A stretch of 64,000 nucleotides of DNA. Source: Rhizobiales bacterium TNE-4. Its GTDB lineage: Bacteria > Pseudomonadota > Alphaproteobacteria > Rhizobiales > Beijerinckiaceae. Where the stretch lies: assembly GCA_019083985.1 (NCBI GenBank), contig JAHRCV010000004.1:62001-126000 (forward strand), in the 5' to 3' direction. The number at the start of each line of letters is the position of its first letter. Position 1 is the first letter of the stretch. Below the pieces are notes generated by a model. It was given only the letters and a program-made list of their open reading frames with translations. It was not told the DNA's origin and searched no databases. Made by a program: the position numbers and the translations under genes. Shown piece after piece: positions 1-8,327 of this stretch.

Positions 1-437
1 TCGCCCGCAAAAACGAGGAGGCCATCGCGGTTCGTCTTCGCCATCAACTCAAACTCGTTGAGCGAGCGTTTGTAGAAAACGAGGGCTCCGAACACGCCAA
101 CGCTCGCGCAGAGCAGGATTAGCACGGTCGCGTAGAACAAGATCATGTTGTTGCGGCGATTGCGTTGAATGAATGTGCCAACCTCGCCACGCAGGCGTTG
201 GATCTCCTGCGCGGAATCAACCGCCGTCCCCGCGGCCGCAAGCGCCAATTCGATGGCTTCATCGAGCCGCGGCTTCGACGGTTCGGCGGCAGCGTCACTC
301 TTGGCGGCCTTCACTTTTTCGGCCACGGCTTCTGCCTTGGCTTCAACGGTGTCCTTCGCCGCTTCCGGTGCCGCCTCTTTCGCGGGTTCAGCCTTCTTGG
401 CGGCGGCCTTGGCATCCTTTTTCGGTGCGTCGCTCAT
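1..437 (-). CDS. small single-pass membrane protein, partial (C-terminus off the window)
   Basis: I read this frame directly by translating the minus strand from the ATG at 437; it stays open to the window edge (about 145 codons). The N-terminal half is rich in Ala, Lys and Glu (starts MSDAPKKDAKAAAKKAEPAK) and is probably an extended, charged cytoplasmic tail. One hydrophobic segment follows at about residues 104-126 (NMILFYATVLILLCASVGVF), preceded by a basic QRNRRN stretch, which suggests the charged tail is cytoplasmic. The gene lies 184 bases after flhB on the same strand, so it may be the last gene of the flagellar series. I do not recognise a family and assign no function. Confidence 0.7.
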   Translation of the reverse strand, partial: MSDAPKKDAKAAAKKAEPAKEAAPEAAKDTVEAKAEAVAEKVKAAKSDAAAEPSKPRLDEAIELALAAAGTAVDSAQEIQRLRGEVGTFIQRNRRNNMILFYATVLILLCASVGVFGALVFYKRSLNEFELMAKTNRDGLLVFAG

Positions 438-621
438 CTCTGCCTTCCATTCTGAGCCAGCTTCTGGCGCGGTTCATGACGCTGGCAGCGCGTGCCAGAG
501 CTTGCCATGACTTCAAGCGCTGGCAATTGGCGCGATGTAAATCCAAAAGCACGGCAACCATAAGGCCGCTGTACATCGTAAGTCACCATCATGTGACGGC
601 ACCCAAAACAGCTGGGGGTGT
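438..621. other. intergenic region flhB to membrane-protein gene
   Basis: This spacer has no convincing coding frame. Positions 482-498 hold an inverted repeat CTGGCA-N5-TGCCAG. Positions 589-600 hold, on the minus strand, GCCGTCACATGA, the same 12 bases found in the fliK leader at 7870-7885. Just after flhB there is a weak CACCC/GGGTG hairpin (about 602-621). No exact sigma-54 promoter is visible; the TGGCAC near 496 has the wrong spacing to a GC pair. Confidence 0.5.
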
Positions 622-1755
622 TCATGCAGCCACCTCCAGACGACGCCCATTCGCATCGAACTTCATGCTGTCTGGAATTTCGACGTCCGGCAAATCGCCT
701 TGAGCGCCGGCCTGGAACACGAAAGAAAGTACGGTTGCAACGGCACGATAGAGATCGCCATGGATCTCGCCGCCGATCTCCGACGTGTAGTAAAGCGCAC
801 GGGCCAGAGGCGGGATGCTCAGAATGGGGATATCGCTCTGCGCGGCCTCATCCTTGATCCGTGCAGCGATCACATCCGTGCCCTTGGCAACGATTGTGGG
901 AGCAGAACCTTCAGCAAAATCATATTTAAGCGCAACGGCGAAATGCTGCGGGTTGGTGATGACCACTTGCGCCTCACCGATATTGGCAACGGAACCACGT
1001 TCGGCGGCTTCACGCTGCAATTGCCGGATCCGTTGCTTAACTTCAGGCGAGCCTTCGGTCTGCTTGTGCTCTTCTTTCATTTCCTGGCGTGACATCAGCA
1101 TTTTTTGATTATGACGCCACCATTGGATACCGGCATCCAAAGCGCCAATCACGGCAATGCCGCCAATCAGCAACAGCAAAGTCGAAATAAACAAGGCGCC
1201 GACCCGCTCGGCGCCCGTCTCGATTGGAACCGAAGAGAGCTCCAAAAGCTCGGGAAGGATCGAAACCAAAAAGACAAAGCCAACAACGCCAAGTGCCGCC
1301 ACCTTCAAGATGGACTTGCCCAGTTCGATCAGCGCATTCATGCCGAACATGCGCGATAAGCCGGAGAGAGGCGAAAGGCGATTGCCCTTGAAGGCCAAGT
1401 TCTTGAAGACGAAATGGAAGCCCCCGAAGGCGACTTGCGCGACGATCGCGGTCAACAGCAAGGGGATGCTAAACAGGATGACTGTGATGATCGGCGAGGA
1501 AAACCGCTCGGCCAGCATCATGTAAAGTGGGATATCGCGCTGCATGGCATCCGTAATCGAGAACCCGTTCCGGAAGCCTGCACTGATATCAAAATAAAGT
1601 GAACGTCCCATCCAGGCGAATTGCAACGCAGCCACGAGAAGGACTGCGCCCATGACCATGTCTTTGGACGTTAAGATCTGACCTTCCTCGATCGCCTGTT
1701 GCCGGCGTCGCTCGGTTGGTTGTTCTGTTTTTTCCTGACCGTCATCCTCTGCCAT
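622..1755 (-). CDS. flhB: flagellar type III secretion protein FlhB
   Basis: FlhB is the substrate-specificity switch of the flagellar export gate. The 377-residue length is typical. The N-terminal third has the polar, basic start (EKTEQPTERRRQQA) and then four hydrophobic segments; the cytoplasmic FlhB_C domain follows from about residue 215. The autocleavage site, usually NPTH, reads NPQH at residues 268-271. The Asn-Pro bond that is cut is present, but the Thr is Gln. The gene starts 2 bases after fliR stops, so translation is coupled. flhA, often next to flhB, is not in this window. Confidence 0.95.
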   Translation of the reverse strand: MAEDDGQEKTEQPTERRRQQAIEEGQILTSKDMVMGAVLLVAALQFAWMGRSLYFDISAGFRNGFSITDAMQRDIPLYMMLAERFSSPIITVILFSIPLLLTAIVAQVAFGGFHFVFKNLAFKGNRLSPLSGLSRMFGMNALIELGKSILKVAALGVVGFVFLVSILPELLELSSVPIETGAERVGALFISTLLLLIGGIAVIGALDAGIQWWRHNQKMLMSRQEMKEEHKQTEGSPEVKQRIRQLQREAAERGSVANIGEAQVVITNPQHFAVALKYDFAEGSAPTIVAKGTDVIAARIKDEAAQSDIPILSIPPLARALYYTSEIGGEIHGDLYRAVATVLSFVFQAGAQGDLPDVEIPDSMKFDANGRRLEVAA

Positions 1756-1757
1756 GG

Positions 1758-2543
1758 CTATTTCCCAGTTCCAGCCAGAATGACATCACGCGTGATTTGC
1801 GAAACCACGTGAAGGAAAGACGCAATCGTCTTGCTGAGCGAAGGCAGTGCAATCGTCAACAAGACAAAGCCAACAAAGATCGTGAGCGGAAAACCGATCG
1901 AGAAGATGTTCATCTGTGGCGCTACACGCGTGAGCAAACCTACGATGATATTGACAAAAAAGAGCGCGGCAATCAGAGGCAAGCCGATGATGAAAGCGGC
2001 TGAGAAAATCAGGCCGGCGGCTTTTGTGATGTCGAGAAACATCTTTGGATCGAGAAAATCGCCACCAACAGGCAGCACGCTATAGCTGGCTACAACATGG
2101 CGCAGCAAAACGTGATGGCCTTCAACGACCAGGAAGATCAGCAAGAGCATGATCGACATGAACTGCGTCAAAACTGGCGATTGCGATCCAGTCTGCGGAT
2201 CGATCATGGAGGCAAAGCCAATACCCATGGAGGCTGCAATCTGCTCGCCTGCCATGGAGACCGCCGCAAAGGCGAGCTGCACCGTTAAGCCGATGGCAGC
2301 GCCGATGATGATTTCATGCGCAACCAACAAGACACCTTTTATCGAAAAGAGATCAAACGGAGGCACATTGATGCTTGCGACAGCCACAAGCGCAAACGCC
2401 ATCGCAAAAGCGACACGGACCGGCACGCTCAGCGCCGAGGCCGAGAAAAAGGGAGCCGCCACAAACATAGCCGACAGGCGGACCGTCAACAGGAAGAAGG
2501 CAGCGAGCCGTTCATAAAGCGTGGTGTCTTCTAAAACGATCAT
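1758..2543 (-). CDS. fliR: flagellar export gate protein FliR
   Basis: FliR is a membrane component of the flagellar type III export gate, built together with FliP and FliQ. The 261-residue protein is almost entirely hydrophobic, with the repeated long membrane segments and the conserved region around ASMGIGFASMIDPQTG (about residues 109-124) that marks FliR/YscT proteins. Its start overlaps the end of fliQ by four bases (ATGA type), and flhB follows 2 bases after its stop, which gives the usual fliQ-fliR-flhB order. Confidence 0.95.
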   Translation of the reverse strand: MIVLEDTTLYERLAAFFLLTVRLSAMFVAAPFFSASALSVPVRVAFAMAFALVAVASINVPPFDLFSIKGVLLVAHEIIIGAAIGLTVQLAFAAVSMAGEQIAASMGIGFASMIDPQTGSQSPVLTQFMSIMLLLIFLVVEGHHVLLRHVVASYSVLPVGGDFLDPKMFLDITKAAGLIFSAAFIIGLPLIAALFFVNIIVGLLTRVAPQMNIFSIGFPLTIFVGFVLLTIALPSLSKTIASFLHVVSQITRDVILAGTGK

Positions 2544-2815
2544 CGTCCCACCCGCCCGATTTCATTAAAGATGAGCGAGAAGAAGCCACTGATCGTGCCA
2601 ATCATGAACGGTGCCGACAGCGCCAGCACGCCGATGACAACGACGAGCTTTGGCACAAAGGTAAGCGTTGCTTCGTTAATGGATGTTGCCGCCTGAAAGA
2701 CACCGATAATCAAGCCAATCACCAACGCCGCAATCAGCGCAGGCCCAATCGTGAACAAAACGCTGATGAGCGTCTCGCGGCCGATGAGGATGAAGGGCTG
2801 ATAATCCATGGTCAA
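2540..2815 (-). CDS. fliQ: flagellar export gate protein FliQ
   Basis: FliQ is the smallest gate subunit, with two membrane hairpin helices. The 91-residue length fits the family (88-91). Visible hallmarks are FQAATSINEATLTFVPK at about residues 40-56 between the two hydrophobic helices, the usual FliQ/SpaQ signature. An alternative ATG lies two codons downstream (MDYQPF), which would give 89 residues. The start overlaps fliP by four bases. Confidence 0.95.
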   Translation of the reverse strand: MTMDYQPFILIGRETLISVLFTIGPALIAALVIGLIIGVFQAATSINEATLTFVPKLVVVIGVLALSAPFMIGTISGFFSLIFNEIGRVGR

Positions 2816-3570
2816 AATGCCTTATTAAAGCTTTCAACCAAGGACGACATTGTCATGGCCCATCCGTCGACGGCCACGAAGAGAAACAGTTTGAATGGCA
2901 GTGAGACAAGCGTGGGCGACAGCATCATCATGCCGAGCGACATCAGAATGCTGGCGACGACAATATCGATGACAAGGAACGGCAAGAAAAGCAGAAAGCC
3001 AATCGTGAACGCGGTGCGCAACTCGCTCAAGATATAAGCTGGCACCACAGTGGTGATCGGAATTTCTTCTGGCGTGTTATAGCGCTCGCCACCCTGCATT
3101 TCAGCCATCAGCAGAAGATCGGATTGGCGTGTCTGCCGCAGCATGAAGCCTTTCATGATGCCGATCGTGCGTTCGCCCGCCTGCTCCAGCGTCGCCTGCC
3201 CTGCATTGTAAGGCGCAATGGCTTGCGTGTTAATTTCCTTGAAGGTCGGCGCCATCACGAACAAGGTCATGAACAAGGCCAAACCAACAAGCACCTGATT
3301 GGGCGGCGTCTGCTGCGTACCGAGCGCCTGCCGTAAAATGGAGAGGGTGATAATGATGCGCGTGAAGCTTGTTGTGACAAGCACGAGCGATGGCAGCAAC
3401 GTCAGGGCTGACATCAAGAGAAGCGCTTGCAGTGACAAGGATAGGGTCTGCCCGCCACCCGTCTGCTGCTGTAGCTTCAGCACAGGCAAATCGAACGACG
3501 AACCCGTTTGGGCATAGGCCGCCGCCGTTGTAACGCTTAACGCAATAATGACACCGAGGAGACGCTTCAT
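2812..3570 (-). CDS. fliP: flagellar export gate protein FliP
   Basis: FliP forms the core of the export gate channel. The 252-residue precursor has a signal peptide (first about 20 residues, ending AAAYA), as is usual for FliP. The conserved stretches ALTLLPSLVLVTTSFTRIIITLS (split here as ALTLLPSL, TSFTRIIITLSILR) and LGTQQTPPNQVLVGLALF are both present, and the C-terminal FKLFLFVAVDGWAM matches the family signature. It overlaps fliO upstream and fliQ downstream by four bases each, so the four gate genes are translationally coupled. Confidence 0.96.
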   Translation of the reverse strand: MKRLLGVIIALSVTTAAAYAQTGSSFDLPVLKLQQQTGGGQTLSLSLQALLLMSALTLLPSLVLVTTSFTRIIITLSILRQALGTQQTPPNQVLVGLALFMTLFVMAPTFKEINTQAIAPYNAGQATLEQAGERTIGIMKGFMLRQTRQSDLLLMAEMQGGERYNTPEEIPITTVVPAYILSELRTAFTIGFLLFLPFLVIDIVVASILMSLGMMMLSPTLVSLPFKLFLFVAVDGWAMTMSSLVESFNKAF

Positions 3571-3830
3571 AGGGCGTGCTCCTGGGGCCGTGTCACGATT
3601 TCCATTGCAGTGATGCCATCACGACCCAAAGCGCACAACACCGTCATGCCTTCAAGCTCAACAAGAGCGAGGCGCGCTTGCGGTGTGACCTGCACAATCG
3701 ATTTGACCGCACTCTGTGTCCCAAACTTTGCCTGCAGCCGGTCACGATAGCGCAATAGCATCAGCGCCACGACAGCGAGCCCGCCGACGAAGAGTCCAGT
3801 TGACAGAAGATAGGTCAGGCTGGGTGTCAC
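3567..3830 (-). CDS. fliO: flagellar biosynthesis protein FliO (short form)
   Basis: FliO helps FliP assemble. This 87-residue protein has one hydrophobic segment (about residues 8-27) followed by a small cytoplasmic domain with the pattern VKSIVQVTPQARLALVELEGMTVLCALGRDGITAM, which resembles the FliO core in which beta strands carry a basic-Leu-hydrophobic ending. Position is decisive: it sits between fliN and fliP with four-base overlaps on both sides, exactly where fliO belongs in the canonical order. Sequence conservation of FliO is low, so the call rests on topology and place. Confidence 0.85.
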   Translation of the reverse strand: MTPSLTYLLSTGLFVGGLAVVALMLLRYRDRLQAKFGTQSAVKSIVQVTPQARLALVELEGMTVLCALGRDGITAMEIVTRPQEHAL

Positions 3831-4135
3831 AGGCTGCGCACCCGCTGTTCCGGTGAAACGATCTCGGTGAAGCGAATGCCGAGACGTTCGCCAACCAGCA
3901 CCACTTCACCCTTTGCGAGCAAGGTGCCATTGACAAGAATGTCAAGGTGTTCACCGGCGATCCGGTCCAGCTCAACAACCGAGCCATCATTCAACTTGAG
4001 AAGATCGCGGATCGAAATCTTGGTTCCGCCGACTTCGACAGTCAGCTGCACCTCGATATTCTCAAGCAGCTTGAGATTGTGTGCTGACGCCATCGGGGCA
4101 TCAGAAGCATCCTGAGTTTCGTCGGAAACGCTCAT
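3827..4135 (-). CDS. fliN: flagellar motor switch protein FliN
   Basis: FliN is part of the C-ring switch complex. The 102-residue protein has a short acidic N-terminal tail and one SPOA domain (about residues 25-95) with the typical IEVQLTVEVGGTKISIRDLLKLNDGSVVELDRIAGEHLDILVNG pattern (seen here in pieces: VQLTVEVG, DLLKLNDGSVVELD, LDILVNGTLLAKGEVV). It lies 14 bases after fliM, its partner in the C ring, and overlaps fliO. Confidence 0.96.
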   Translation of the reverse strand: MSVSDETQDASDAPMASAHNLKLLENIEVQLTVEVGGTKISIRDLLKLNDGSVVELDRIAGEHLDILVNGTLLAKGEVVLVGERLGIRFTEIVSPEQRVRSL

Positions 4136-4149
4136 TGTCCGTTCCTTTT

Positions 4150-5112
4150 CTATTCGTCGGTGATGCAGACGGCCATTTTGCCATCACGCTCGCCAATGGT
4201 TCCGGTGAATAAATCCTGACCTTCGACAAGGATCTTGACCTTTTCGAAGGACGGAATTTCGACCACCATGTTTTCACGTAACCGCAGCAATTCGCTGAGG
4301 CTGATCTTGGGATCAGCAATCCGCGGTACGAAGCTCAATTGGAGATCAAGCATCGCATCCTGCAGCTTGCGCTCCCAGTTGAGATCGCGGTCGGCGCCCA
4401 CGCGCTGGATCTTGCTGCGCAGAATGGTTGCGATCTGCTTCAACGATTGACGTGGATAGAGAATATCGATCGTTGCGGGGTCGGCGAAAGGTAATTGCAC
4501 GACGAAGGAGCAGACGATCACGAGCTCCTGCGCCTCGACAAAGAATGTAAACGCCGGATTTGTTTCGCTGCCCGAAAACTCGAATTCGACGGGGTAGACC
4601 TCACGCCAACATTCTTCCAACGTCGTCAAGCCACCATCGACAACGTTTTGAATGATCCGCTCTTCCGTGGGCGTGAATTCATTACTACGCGTCACGATGC
4701 TATCGCCACGGCCGCCGAAAAAGCTGTTGACCAGGATACTGATGAGACGTGGCGGGATCGTCATCAAGATCGACCCCTTCAATGCATCGGCTCGCCCAAT
4801 CGACAGGCTCAAAAAGGAATCAAGGCCTTTTTGATAGTCCTCATAGCGACGTGTTTCCGGTGGTAGCGTCGAAATACGCGGCGCAAACCGCAGCATCGGT
4901 AGAAGAATGTTACGGAATTGCCGCGCGAACCGCTCATTGATCAACCGCAATGTGTGCAGATCGCCGAGCAGATTGGTATCATCAGCACCAAACTGGAACG
5001 GTTTATATTCGACAGGCGCGGAAATGCCCGGCGTGGCATCCACCGAGCCGTCTTTCAGCCCTTCGATGAGAGCTGCGACTTCTTCATTGCTGAGTTTGCG
5101 CGTGCTCGACAT
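4150..5112 (-). CDS. fliM: flagellar motor switch protein FliM
   Basis: FliM connects the switch to CheY and FliG. The 320-residue protein begins with the short N-terminal segment LSNEEVAALIEGLKDG, a variant of the CheY-binding region, then the CheC-like middle domain (about residues 45-225, with RLINERFARQFRNIL and FFGGRGDSI) and a C-terminal SPOA domain (about 245-315, with ISLSELLRLRENMVVEIP). fliL ends 3 bases before it and fliN follows 14 bases after it. Confidence 0.95.
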   Translation of the reverse strand: MSSTRKLSNEEVAALIEGLKDGSVDATPGISAPVEYKPFQFGADDTNLLGDLHTLRLINERFARQFRNILLPMLRFAPRISTLPPETRRYEDYQKGLDSFLSLSIGRADALKGSILMTIPPRLISILVNSFFGGRGDSIVTRSNEFTPTEERIIQNVVDGGLTTLEECWREVYPVEFEFSGSETNPAFTFFVEAQELVIVCSFVVQLPFADPATIDILYPRQSLKQIATILRSKIQRVGADRDLNWERKLQDAMLDLQLSFVPRIADPKISLSELLRLRENMVVEIPSFEKVKILVEGQDLFTGTIGERDGKMAVCITDE

Positions 5113-5115
5113 GGC

Positions 5116-5718
5116 TTATTGCATGACCAGTCCGGTGATGTAGACATCTTCGATCCCGCCGAACTCGGTACGATCGGTCAGAACCTTGTTGATCGCGTCC
5201 TTGAGCAGATTCTGGATCCGCTTGCGGTTTTCGATGCCGACAACATCACCTTCTGATTGCTCGCCGAGAATAGCGAGCACTTCGGCGCGGATCGCAACCT
5301 CATGCTTTTGGACGTTCTCGATGACCTTCTTGTCATACTGCGTGGCAAGACCAATGCTGATCTGCACGAAGCGGCGTGAGCCCTTCAGATTGGTCGTGAA
5401 ATTGCCCGGAAATTCGAAATAGCTCGTAACGAACTTCTCTTTCGAAGGAACGGGCTTGCCAGCCGGTTCAGCAGGCTTCGCATCCTTGCCGTCCTTGCCA
5501 TCCTTCGGCTTCTGATCGTCCTTGCCGCCGGCATTGTCAGCTTTCTTTTCGACGACAATCGCGAGCGGGCTCTCTTCTGGCGGCTTGGTGAGCTTGGCAT
5601 AGAGCAAGCCACCACCGGCACCAGCGCCAACAAGCACGAGGGCCCCAACCACCATCAGAAGAATCTTGACGATCGGTTTTTTCTTTTTTTCTTGCGGTTC
5701 TTCAGCTGCCTCGGCCAC
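5116..5718 (-). CDS. fliL: flagellar basal-body associated protein FliL
   Basis: FliL surrounds the stator and strengthens torque and stability. The start is a GTG at 5718 with GAGGAG eight bases upstream. One membrane helix lies at about residues 18-38 (ILLMVVGALVLVGAGAGGG) after a Lys-rich head, then a Lys/Asp/Pro-rich linker (about residues 60-95), and the periplasmic FliL domain (about 100-200) with FVTSYFEFPGNFTTNL and VQISIGLATQYD. The linker is longer than in many FliL proteins. fliK ends 13 bases upstream. Confidence 0.93.
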   Translation of the reverse strand: MAEAAEEPQEKKKKPIVKILLMVVGALVLVGAGAGGGLLYAKLTKPPEESPLAIVVEKKADNAGGKDDQKPKDGKDGKDAKPAEPAGKPVPSKEKFVTSYFEFPGNFTTNLKGSRRFVQISIGLATQYDKKVIENVQKHEVAIRAEVLAILGEQSEGDVVGIENRKRIQNLLKDAINKVLTDRTEFGGIEDVYITGLVMQ

Positions 5719-5731
5719 GATGCGGCTCCTC

Positions 5732-7831
5732 TCAGGCTGTCATGTCGACGGAGAAGGCATCGCCTTCAACCGTTGATGTGGAAGATTGTGGGGCGACATC
5801 CGCCCTTCCGTTTTGCCGGCGATGATGATCGCCATTGTCATGCACATCGAAGCCAGCAAGGGTGTAGCCATCGCGGGCCAATGCATCACGCAAACCGAGT
5901 TCCGTTTGCGCGAGCGATTCCGAGGCTTCGTCATTCCCAGCCGTCATCGAGAGGCGCAGCTTCTGCCCATCGAGCGCAAGCCGAATGATAACCTGCCCAA
6001 GACCCGGCGGATAAAGCTGCATGCGAATTTCTGGCGTACCAGACCGCAAGGCGATGTTGATTTGCTGCTCTACCTGGCGCTGGCGAACCTCTGCGTCGCG
6101 CTGCGTATCGCGACGACCATCTGCATTGACAGCCGCGACGGCACTGGCATTGCGCGCCACGTTTTCGGGCGATGGCGTAATAATGGGCGTCTGCGCCACA
6201 GAAGCAGCCGCAACCACGGCTTCCGATGCCCCAGTTGATGTGCCCGGTGTGATGGTGACGTCGCGCACCATGGCAAGGATTTTAGGATCGGTCAGCGTGC
6301 GTTCCGCCTGTCGATCGGCCTGTTGATGATCACTACGCGTATCAGTGAGATGGCGTGCGTCATTCCGATCGATCGTCGCGCGTGCCACAGCGTGGCGGAG
6401 TGCATCGGCTGCATCTGCATCGAGAGCGGTGTTTTCACGCGGCGCCAATTCGGAGAGGTCAGCCCCGTCCACCAACGGTGACACGCCCACATTGTTGGTC
6501 GTGACCCTCACAGTCATCGTACGCTCGCCTTTGCCCGTGCTCTGCGGCTTGGCAGGCGCAATCTCGTTCATCACACGAAGGAGCGCTTCGTCACGTGAAA
6601 GAGGTTGCGGCAAAGGACGCGGATCGATTGCAACGGGTTGCGCCATCCGCGGATTGAATTGCACGTCAGCATCTGCACCATCAGGAGAAATGGATGGTTG
6701 CGCAGGCTGCGGCACCACCAAACCAGCTGGCTGCACGACTAAATTGTCGCCAGCCTGAGCACCTAGGATCTCAGCCGAAGCCGCAAGGGTGGTTTCATCC
6801 TTGTCGTCTTCAGGAGATGCATTCTCGTGCACAGGGCCGCTGATGATTGTCGGCGACACGACCGTCACTGCGATGGGTGCAACAAGCCCTTCGACGTCAA
6901 AGGATGACGTTTCCACGTCTTTCACTTTGTCTGACGAAAGCATCGCGCTGCGTTTGGTTGTCTTGTCGAGGCGCGTCTCGTCCGGCGTGTTCATGGTCAC
7001 CGCTGCGCTCGGTGACATGGACGCAGCCAGCACGAACCCTTCAGCTTGCACGGATGCATGGCTGGGGTCTGGTGTCATCACCGCGGGCATCGCCATCACG
7101 TCTTCAGATTGCTCCAATGCGATTGATTCGCTTTTTGGTTGTAGCAAGGCTTGCGGTTGGGGCAACGGGGCCGCGGCGGACAGATTGTCCGCGTCGACCA
7201 TAGCGACATCCGGCTGCGGTGGCGGCACGTCGACCAAAGGCGCGCGACGGACGGCAGGAAGAACTGGTCCGATGAAATCGGCCGGCACCTCATGGTCTAC
7301 AACACCCGCTTCCATTGCGGGCAATTCAGCGGCCTCCGGCAGCCCGGCAGCAGCGACTGCTACCAGTGCTGCCGGGTCGGCCGTCAGCTCGGGGGGCCGT
7401 ACAGGCCCAATGAAATCTGGCGACACCATCGGCTCCGCGGGTGCAGGGATGGGTGGCGCGATGGGTTCGGGTGGTCGGGCGGCGACGCCGCGGGTGGCCA
7501 ATGCGCTGGCTGCCATCAAGGCAGCGATATCGGCCTCAGCCGGATCTGTCGCATTAACCAAGGTGCTGAAAACCGGCTGAACCGGTGGAATGGCAAGGGC
7601 GGGCAGGGCCGTTTCGGCGGACAAGGGCGGCATCGCGACGACTGGGCCTGTCGGGACACCGGCAGAACCAGCGGTCAGCGCAGGGGTTCCGGCCGAAGCA
7701 TCGGTGATCCCAGCATCAGGGGCGACAAGCGCCAAAACAGCGTCAAAAGGGGCCGCAGGCGTGCCTGAAGCGGGCTGAATCGCGGCAACATCGCCCGGAT
7801 TCGGCGTCGTTACGGTGATTGGAGTTCCCAT
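5732..7831 (-). CDS. fliK: flagellar hook-length control protein FliK
   Basis: FliK measures hook length and triggers the FlhB switch. The C-terminal Flg_hook domain is clear (about residues 595-680 of the frame: EIRMQLYPPGLGQVIIRLAL, then LAQTELGLRDALARDGYTLAG). The rest is a long Ala/Pro/Val-rich ruler-like region of about 590 residues with the short motif DFIGPV twice (DNA near 7400-7417 and 7262-7279). I use the ATG at 7831; the frame can also start at a GTG at 7855, and neither has a strong ribosome site. An exact sigma-54 promoter at 7902-7916 would start transcription near 7890, upstream of both starts. Confidence 0.9.
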   Translation of the reverse strand: MGTPITVTTPNPGDVAAIQPASGTPAAPFDAVLALVAPDAGITDASAGTPALTAGSAGVPTGPVVAMPPLSAETALPALAIPPVQPVFSTLVNATDPAEADIAALMAASALATRGVAARPPEPIAPPIPAPAEPMVSPDFIGPVRPPELTADPAALVAVAAAGLPEAAELPAMEAGVVDHEVPADFIGPVLPAVRRAPLVDVPPPQPDVAMVDADNLSAAAPLPQPQALLQPKSESIALEQSEDVMAMPAVMTPDPSHASVQAEGFVLAASMSPSAAVTMNTPDETRLDKTTKRSAMLSSDKVKDVETSSFDVEGLVAPIAVTVVSPTIISGPVHENASPEDDKDETTLAASAEILGAQAGDNLVVQPAGLVVPQPAQPSISPDGADADVQFNPRMAQPVAIDPRPLPQPLSRDEALLRVMNEIAPAKPQSTGKGERTMTVRVTTNNVGVSPLVDGADLSELAPRENTALDADAADALRHAVARATIDRNDARHLTDTRSDHQQADRQAERTLTDPKILAMVRDVTITPGTSTGASEAVVAAASVAQTPIITPSPENVARNASAVAAVNADGRRDTQRDAEVRQRQVEQQINIALRSGTPEIRMQLYPPGLGQVIIRLALDGQKLRLSMTAGNDEASESLAQTELGLRDALARDGYTLAGFDVHDNGDHHRRQNGRADVAPQSSTSTVEGDAFSVDMTA

Positions 7832-7869
7832 GGCCTGCACGCGCAAATGCCTCACACAACTGTCAAAAA

Positions 7870-7885
7870 GCCGTCACATGACGGC
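7870..7885. promoter_or_regulatory. inverted repeat in the fliK leader
   Basis: GCCGTCA-CA-TGACGGC is a perfect 7+7 inverted repeat placed between the predicted fliK transcription start (about 7890) and its start codon. It could be an operator or an RNA hairpin. Twelve of its bases recur at 589-600 in the same orientation. Confidence 0.5.
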
Positions 7886-7901
7886 CCCATCAGTTAGTTG
7901 A

Positions 7902-7916
7902 GCAAGTCACGTGCCA
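7902..7916 (-). promoter_or_regulatory. sigma-54 promoter of fliK
   Basis: The minus strand reads TGGCAC-GTGAC-TTGC, an exact match to the -24/-12 consensus with the right 5-base spacer. It begins directly after the fliJ stop codon (7917-7919). Transcription would start near 7890, about 35-60 bases before fliK. Confidence 0.85.
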
Positions 7917-8327
7917 TCAGAGGCGGCGGGTGGGCATCAAGGCCTCGCGGCGCGCTTCCTTTTCGAGCCGCTCGACGCGGCGAGCGGCCATTTCTTCTTC
8001 CTGGAGCCGATCAATTTGGCGTTTGCACTCAGCCAGCATGCCGGCAAGACGCACCCGCTCGACATCGAGGATCTCGCGGCGGGCACCGTCGACATCCTTG
8101 CGCTCATTCAACCGCGCCAGGATCTGAACGGTCGACTGAAACTCGGTGGGGCTCAAACCTGGCATCGCGAGATGCTCACGGTAAGACGCCGAAAGATCGG
8201 CCACTTGGCCGAGCCGGGTCTCAAGGCGTTGAATTTCTTCGGCCAGCCGCGCGGCCTCGCGGCGGACGGCATTCAGCGCGATCTTGCGCTTGAGCGCGAC
8301 GACAGCGAGAGCACGGGCGCGGGTCAT
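7917..8327 (-). CDS. fliJ: flagellar export chaperone FliJ
   Basis: FliJ is the central stalk of the flagellar ATPase and a general export chaperone. The 136-residue protein is almost wholly predicted coiled coil, rich in Arg, Glu, Leu and Ala, as expected; there is no other strong signature. The call rests on this composition, on the length (FliJ about 110-150) and on its place, overlapping the end of fliI by four bases. It is followed at once by the fliK promoter. Confidence 0.85.
   Translation of the reverse strand: MTRARALAVVALKRKIALNAVRREAARLAEEIQRLETRLGQVADLSASYREHLAMPGLSPTEFQSTVQILARLNERKDVDGARREILDVERVRLAGMLAECKRQIDRLQEEEMAARRVERLEKEARREALMPTRRL

Noticed and set aside
482-498. Possible sigma-54 promoter before the small membrane-protein gene
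   Set aside because: The minus strand has TGGCAC, but the GC pair is two bases too close and the -12 element is GCCA; it is simply an inverted repeat.
6789-7580. 263-codon plus-strand frame opposite fliK
   Set aside because: Ser/Ala/Gly/Thr-rich translation of the reverse of a low-complexity Ala/Pro gene; a shadow.
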